Source of the DNA: Janthinobacterium sp. 67
GTDB taxonomy: Bacteria > Pseudomonadota > Gammaproteobacteria > Burkholderiales > Burkholderiaceae_D
Direction of reading: 5' to 3'
NCBI RefSeq assembly: GCF_002797895.1
Contig: NZ_PGES01000001.1
Coordinates: 1,240,001 to 1,304,000, forward strand
Length of the DNA: 64,000 bases
Shown in pieces: positions 60,512 through 64,000 of this stretch. Position numbers and translations under genes: made by a program. The first letter of the stretch is position 1. Each line of letters opens with the position of its first letter. The notes below the pieces were generated by a model, which was not told the DNA's origin, ran no database searches, and worked only from the letters and a program-made list of their open reading frames with translations.

Positions 60512-61732
60512 TCATTTGGCGGCGCCGTGCGCCAAACCCCGCTGCACCTTCCACGCCAACGGTAAAGTGAGCAGCAACACGGCCGCCAGCACCAGCAAGG
60601 CCGTGGGCACGCTCGTATGGTCGCCCAGCGCGCCAAACAGCACGGGCGACAGCGCTCCGCCGCCGATGCTGCCCGTGTAGAACAGGGCAAACGCGTGCTC
60701 GCGCTTGCCGGGCTCGGCCAGTTCCGGCACGGCGCCGTACAGTACGGACGAGGTGCCGTTCAGCGCCAGCCCCAGCAAGGGCAGCATGGCCATGACGCCG
60801 GCCAGCGGCAGCCACAGAGCCGCCACGATCAGCAGCGAGGTCATCGATTCCGTCAGCCATACGGTTTTCATCATGCCGATGCGCGCGCCCAGATAGCCGC
60901 ACAGCAGCTTGCCGAAGGCGCCGCCCACGAACAGCAACGATAAGGCCACGCCGATGCCGGCCGTGCCGGCACCCTTGCTTTTCAGCAGGAATGGCAGGAA
61001 AGTGAGAAAACCCATGCGCACGGCGCTGTCCAGGGTGCCCGTGGCCAGCAAGGCGCGGAAACTCGCGGGCGAGCCATTGCCCGCGATGGGTTTGCTGACT
61101 TTTTGCCGGCTGGCCTGGATGTCGCCCGGCTTGGGCAACAGCCACCACAGCAAGCCGGCCGCCGCCAGGCCCAGCAAGCCCAGCAGCGAGACGCTGGCTT
61201 GCCAGCTGCACACCAGCAACAGCAAGCCCACCAGCGCGGGGATCAGGGTCTTGCCGATATCGCCGGCAAAGTTGTAGTGCGACAGCGCTTCCTTCACGCC
61301 GCCGCCCGCCTCGTGCGTGTCGGTGACGATGGACGAGGCCAGCGGATGCTGGGTGCTGGCGCCCAGGCCGCCCAGCAGCAAGGCGAACAGCAGCACGGCC
61401 AGGCCGCCCGCCTGCCCCGCGACCAGGTAGGCGACGCCGGCCAGCGCCGTGCCGCCCACCAGCAGGCGTTCGCGCCCCCAGCGCCTGGCCATGCGGCTGG
61501 CCAGCAGCTGGAAACCGGCCATCATGCCCGAGTACGATCCCCGCAGCAGGCCCACCATGGCATAGCTGATGGCAAACTGCGCCTGCCAGATGGGCAGCAG
61601 CACATAGATCACGTCCGTCAATCCGTCGTGCACGGCATGCGCACTGCAGGCGGCGAACAGCGAGCGGCGGCGTATCGGTTTGTCGGAGGGAGGTACTTCG
61701 GGGGACAGCGCGGCAAGCGATGGTTCGTTCAT
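60512..61732 (-). CDS. MFS transporter, fosmidomycin-resistance-like
   Basis: A 406-residue MFS protein with twelve helices. It opens with RSLFAACSAHAVHDGLTDVIYVLLPIWQAQFAISYAMVGLLRGSYSGMMAGFQLLASRMARRWGRERLLVGGTALAG, a pattern seen in Fsr-type exporters, and continues with FALLLGGLGASTQHPLASSIVTD. It probably exports a drug or a metabolite. ATG at 61732 starts the family N-terminus with a short acidic lead; an upstream start at 61876 would add a poorly conserved leader. The DUF6714-like gene follows. Confidence 0.88.
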   Translation of the reverse strand: MNEPSLAALSPEVPPSDKPIRRRSLFAACSAHAVHDGLTDVIYVLLPIWQAQFAISYAMVGLLRGSYSGMMAGFQLLASRMARRWGRERLLVGGTALAGVAYLVAGQAGGLAVLLFALLLGGLGASTQHPLASSIVTDTHEAGGGVKEALSHYNFAGDIGKTLIPALVGLLLLVCSWQASVSLLGLLGLAAAGLLWWLLPKPGDIQASRQKVSKPIAGNGSPASFRALLATGTLDSAVRMGFLTFLPFLLKSKGAGTAGIGVALSLLFVGGAFGKLLCGYLGARIGMMKTVWLTESMTSLLIVAALWLPLAGVMAMLPLLGLALNGTSSVLYGAVPELAEPGKREHAFALFYTGSIGGGALSPVLFGALGDHTSVPTALLVLAAVLLLTLPLAWKVQRGLAHGAAK

Positions 61733-61899
61733 GATTCTGCAAGCGGGGAAAACGCGAGACAGCCAGCTTACACCAATTGGCAACTTCGCATCTTGAAGCG
61801 TAGCAAGAATAATGTTATTGCAAGATTGGTCTGACGCAAACGCAGGGAGAGCGCAAACCAGGCCCGGCGTCGTCACGTTGACGGCGCCGGACTTCCACC

Positions 61900-62172
61900 T
61901 TACTTGGCCATCGCATCCTTGGCCATGCCATCTTTCTTCATTTCATCCTTTTTCATGCCGTCTTTCGCCATGCCATCCTTGGCCATGTGGTCTTTTTTCA
62001 TGTGCTTCTTGGCCATCGGCTTTTTCATGCCGTCCTTGCCCATCGCATCCTTGTGCATGGCATCGGCCGAAGCGTCCTTGGCCATCGGCTCTTTTTTCAT
62101 GGCGTCCTGGGCGAAAGCGGCGCCCGACATGAGGATGGCGGAAGCGATGATGGCGGTGATGGTGGTTTTCAT
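61900..62172 (-). CDS. Methionine-rich pentapeptide MxKDx repeat protein, secreted
   Basis: A 90-residue periplasmic protein: signal peptide MKTTITAIIASAILMSGAAFAQ (1-22), then a 68-residue mature chain of about thirteen MxKDx-type repeats (for example MAKDGMAKDGMKKDEMKKDG). Methionine is about 19% of the mature chain, almost all at five-residue spacing (mature positions 17, 22, 27, then 36 to 66). It lacks cysteine. This pattern belongs to the MXKDX pentapeptide family. It follows the molybdopterin oxidoreductase gene by 83 bp. In Azospira a methionine-rich periplasmic protein, MrpX, scavenges hypochlorite and is repaired by a YedY-type reductase; this gene may serve likewise. Confidence 0.92.
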   Translation of the reverse strand: MKTTITAIIASAILMSGAAFAQDAMKKEPMAKDASADAMHKDAMGKDGMKKPMAKKHMKKDHMAKDGMAKDGMKKDEMKKDGMAKDAMAK

Positions 62173-62255
62173 GATAGGTCCTTGTCTCAGTGTGGGATGG
62201 GCGAGATTGCCCGGTGGTAAAGCTGTTGCTGTGCTACAGGTGTTGCCAAAAGTGT

Positions 62256-63026
62256 TCAAGAGCCGCCAAACCAGTTGTAGCCCTGATTTTCCCAATACCC
62301 TCCCGGATACGTATTCGTCACGAAAATGGCCTGGATGTGTTTGGGGTTCTTGTAGCCCAGCTTGGTCGGCATGCGCAGTTTCATCGGGTAGCCATACTTG
62401 GGCGGCAATTCCTGGCCGTCGTAGCTCAGGGCCATGATGGTTTGCGGATGCAGGGCCGTGGCCATGTCGATGCTCGTAAAATAATCATCGGCGCACTTGA
62501 AGCCGATATATTTCGCCGTCGTGTCGGCGCCCACCCGCTTGAGGAAATGGGAAAACGGCACGCCGCCCCACTTGCCGATGGCGCTCCAGCCTTCCACGCA
62601 GATGTGGCGCGTGACTTGCGTTTCCTGCGGCAAGGCGCGCAGTTGCGGCAAGGTCCACGCTTTCTTGTCGGCGATCAAGCCGCTCAATTCCAGGCGCCAG
62701 GCCTCGCCATCGACCTCTTCCACTTCATCCTCGCCGTAATAGGCGTTGAAGGGAAACGGCCGCGTGATCATCGAGTCGGGATACGTGGGCGCCAGCTTGC
62801 TCGGGTCGAACAGCCATCCCTGCACCCGGTCGTTCATGCGCGACACCGCCGTCAAAGCCGTTTCGATGCCGGACGGGTCGCTGGCGTTGCAGCCCGTCAG
62901 CAGGGACAGGCCGCCCAGGGTCAGGCTGCGCTGCAGGAACAGGCGCCGCGACGGCTGTTTAATCTGACGCAAGGCGTCGGCCAGCATGGCCTGGCCCTGC
63001 TCTTGCACGATGATGGTTTTTTTCAT
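62256..63026 (-). CDS. Tat-exported molybdopterin oxidoreductase (YedY/sulphite oxidase family)
   Basis: A 256-residue molybdopterin enzyme of the sulphite oxidase fold. The N-terminus has a Tat motif (QPSRRLFLQ, Arg27-Arg28) and a lipobox LLTGC at Cys46, so export and lipid anchoring are both suggested. The cofactor-binding cysteine is Cys143 in TRHICVEGW. The FKCADDYFTSIDMATALHPQTIMALSYDGQELPPKYGYPMKLRMPTKLGYKNPKHIQAIFVTN stretch is the oxidoreductase core. AAGGAG seven bases before the ATG at 63026 decides the start over one six bases upstream. It probably reduces methionine sulphoxide in the methionine-rich protein encoded next, with the upstream cytochrome b as electron donor. Confidence 0.93.
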   Translation of the reverse strand: MKKTIIVQEQGQAMLADALRQIKQPSRRLFLQRSLTLGGLSLLTGCNASDPSGIETALTAVSRMNDRVQGWLFDPSKLAPTYPDSMITRPFPFNAYYGEDEVEEVDGEAWRLELSGLIADKKAWTLPQLRALPQETQVTRHICVEGWSAIGKWGGVPFSHFLKRVGADTTAKYIGFKCADDYFTSIDMATALHPQTIMALSYDGQELPPKYGYPMKLRMPTKLGYKNPKHIQAIFVTNTYPGGYWENQGYNWFGGS

Positions 63027-63036
63027 GCTCATCTCC

Positions 63037-63633
63037 TTAGCGGCCGCGCAGCATGGCGACCAGGGTGCGCGGCACCAGCGCCACCATCAGCAGGTGCACG
63101 CCGACAAAGCCCACCAGCAGCGCCATGGCGATGAAGTGGACCCTGCGCGCGCTCTCGTAGCCGCCCAGCAGCTCGCGCAAGATGGGAAACTGCACGGATT
63201 TCCACAGCACCAGGCCGGACAGCACCAGCACGATGCAGTCGAGCATGACGAACAGGTAGGCGGCGCGCTGTACCATGTTGTAGTGGCGCGGGTCCGCGTG
63301 GGCCAGCTTGCCCTTCAGCGCGGCCGCAAAATCGGCCAGCAGCGCGCGCGGCGACAAGGGAAAGAACTGGCGCCGCAGCCGTCCCGAGACGATGTTAATC
63401 AGCAGATACAGCAAGCCATTGGCCACCAGCAGCCACATGGCGGCGAAATGCCACTGCAGGGCGCCGCCCAGCCAGCCGCCCAGGGTCAGGGTGCGCGGCA
63501 GCTCGAACGGGAAGAATGGCGCCGCGTTATAGATGCGCCAGCCGCTGGTCGCCAGCACCACGACGGCCACGGCATTGAGCCAGTGCGTGATGCGCAGCCA
63601 GGCGGGGTGGATCACGTTTGCTTGCCCGTTCAT
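63037..63633 (-). CDS. Cytochrome b subunit (b561/PhsC-like)
   Basis: A 198-residue membrane protein with about four to five helices. Haem-ligand histidines are likely in WLRITHWLNAVAVVVLATSGWRIYNAAPFF, QWHFAAMWLLVANGLLYLL and ARRVHFIAMALLVGFVGVHLLMVAL. This two-haem b-type pattern passes quinol electrons to a periplasmic oxidoreductase. It starts on the last base of the upstream DUF1223 stop codon (TGATG) and is followed by the molybdopterin enzyme 10 bp away, so it is most likely its electron donor. Confidence 0.92.
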   Translation of the reverse strand: MNGQANVIHPAWLRITHWLNAVAVVVLATSGWRIYNAAPFFPFELPRTLTLGGWLGGALQWHFAAMWLLVANGLLYLLINIVSGRLRRQFFPLSPRALLADFAAALKGKLAHADPRHYNMVQRAAYLFVMLDCIVLVLSGLVLWKSVQFPILRELLGGYESARRVHFIAMALLVGFVGVHLLMVALVPRTLVAMLRGR

Positions 63634-64000
63634 CACATCGCTCCCTTCGCGCAGGATGCCGTGCTGACGGCTTGCAGGATGGCGCTGCTGTCGGCCCGCT
63701 GCACGAAGGCCACCACTTGCAGCTGTTCCGGACGCCAACTGGCGGGCAGCTTGACTTCGCGGCGCAGCAGGGCGCGGCCTTGCGCCAGCGCAACCGGTCC
63801 CAGCCACAGGCGCACGGCCGCATCGTGCTGCAGGGTGGCGCCCCGGTTTTCGCCGCGCAGCACCTTGGACACGATGGCGCTTTCGCTGATGGCCACATAT
63901 AGCTGGCCGCCCGTCCGCGCATCCGGCGCGCTGGCATCAGCTTCCAGCAGCAGCTTGCTACCCGGCCCCGGCGTGGCGGACAGGTCAATCTTGACGGGCG
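63633..64000 (-). CDS. DUF1223 (thioredoxin-like) protein, partial
   Basis: C-terminal 121 residues of a protein whose start lies beyond the window. The family signature of DUF1223 is clear: IVSKVLRGENRGATLQHDAAVRLWLGPV followed by REVKLPASWRPEQLQVVAFVQRADSSAILQAVS. DUF1223 proteins have a thioredoxin-like fold and are exported. The stop TGA overlaps the cytochrome b ATG by one base. Its place at the head of this operon suggests a link to redox work in the periplasm, which is inferred. Confidence 0.9.
   Translation of the reverse strand, partial: PVKIDLSATPGPGSKLLLEADASAPDARTGGQLYVAISESAIVSKVLRGENRGATLQHDAAVRLWLGPVALAQGRALLRREVKLPASWRPEQLQVVAFVQRADSSAILQAVSTASCAKGAM

Overview
The window reads as a chromosome segment of a high-GC betaproteobacterium of the Oxalobacteraceae, most like Janthinobacterium, Massilia or Duganella. 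This rests on dense, short-spaced genes, GC-rich third positions and the mix of families (ABC-F YbiT, DUF2939, DUF3334, a phcBSRQ-like cluster, TonB receptors, GNAT and TetR genes). The placement is inference from gene content, not from a marker gene. I found no rRNA, tRNA, CRISPR array, prophage or insertion sequence.

Region by region. 1-5.5 kb: the end of a parvulin-type isomerase, an AlkD-like repair protein, a divergent TetR / phloroglucinol-hydrolase-like pair with a palindromic operator, an NTF2-like/GNAT fusion, a YpfJ zinc peptidase and a solute-binding protein. 5.5-9.3 kb: nadA-nadC (NAD synthesis) and ybiT, separated by a REP-like doublet. 9.4-16.5 kb: mostly uncharacterised proteins, several of them secreted. 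16.5-23.4 kb: uppP, mntP, small unknown genes, an SRAP/YedK protein, a DUF418 protein, ldcA and a hydrolase. 23.4-27.2 kb: haem uptake, with a TonB receptor behind a Fur-box-like site and a HemS-like protein that carries a signal peptide. 27.2-28.9 kb: queE-queD-tadA (tRNA modification). 29.1-31.9 kb: an orphan histidine kinase, a PAS-GGEEF diguanylate cyclase and a Phd/RelE-type toxin-antitoxin pair. 31.9-38.2 kb: an M16 peptidase, two overlapping unknown genes, a secreted nuclease and an SRPBCC protein.

38.2-43.1 kb holds the most distinctive signalling locus: four coupled genes (methyltransferase, membrane histidine kinase, receiver-kinase hybrid, stand-alone receiver) in the order of Ralstonia phcB-phcS-phcR-phcQ. 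That suggests quorum sensing by a 3-hydroxy fatty acid methyl ester. Next to it lie an AraC regulator and a membrane protein with a degenerate GGDEF domain (AGDRF) that keeps an intact I-site. 45.7-50.2 kb is a TonB receptor-beta-propeller phytase operon behind a near-consensus Pho box, so phytate use under phosphate starvation is likely. 50-62 kb holds transporters (RhtA-like, YeiH, LysE, MFS), regulators (YeiE-like LysR, XRE-cupin, AraC), a cytochrome c, a CatA-like acetyltransferase and small unknown genes.

The right end (61.9-64 kb) is a minus-strand operon: DUF1223 protein, cytochrome b, Tat-exported molybdopterin oxidoreductase, then a methionine-rich MxKDx-repeat protein. It resembles the MrpX/YedY1 hypochlorite-scavenging system described in Azospira.

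Cutting across the window is a repeat of about 120 bp in three copies (401-522, 18362-18484, 43377-43494). Each copy lies at the stop codon of a gene in the same orientation. Each has its own terminal inverted repeat and a 7-bp hairpin whose stem varies by compensatory changes while the flanking core is conserved.
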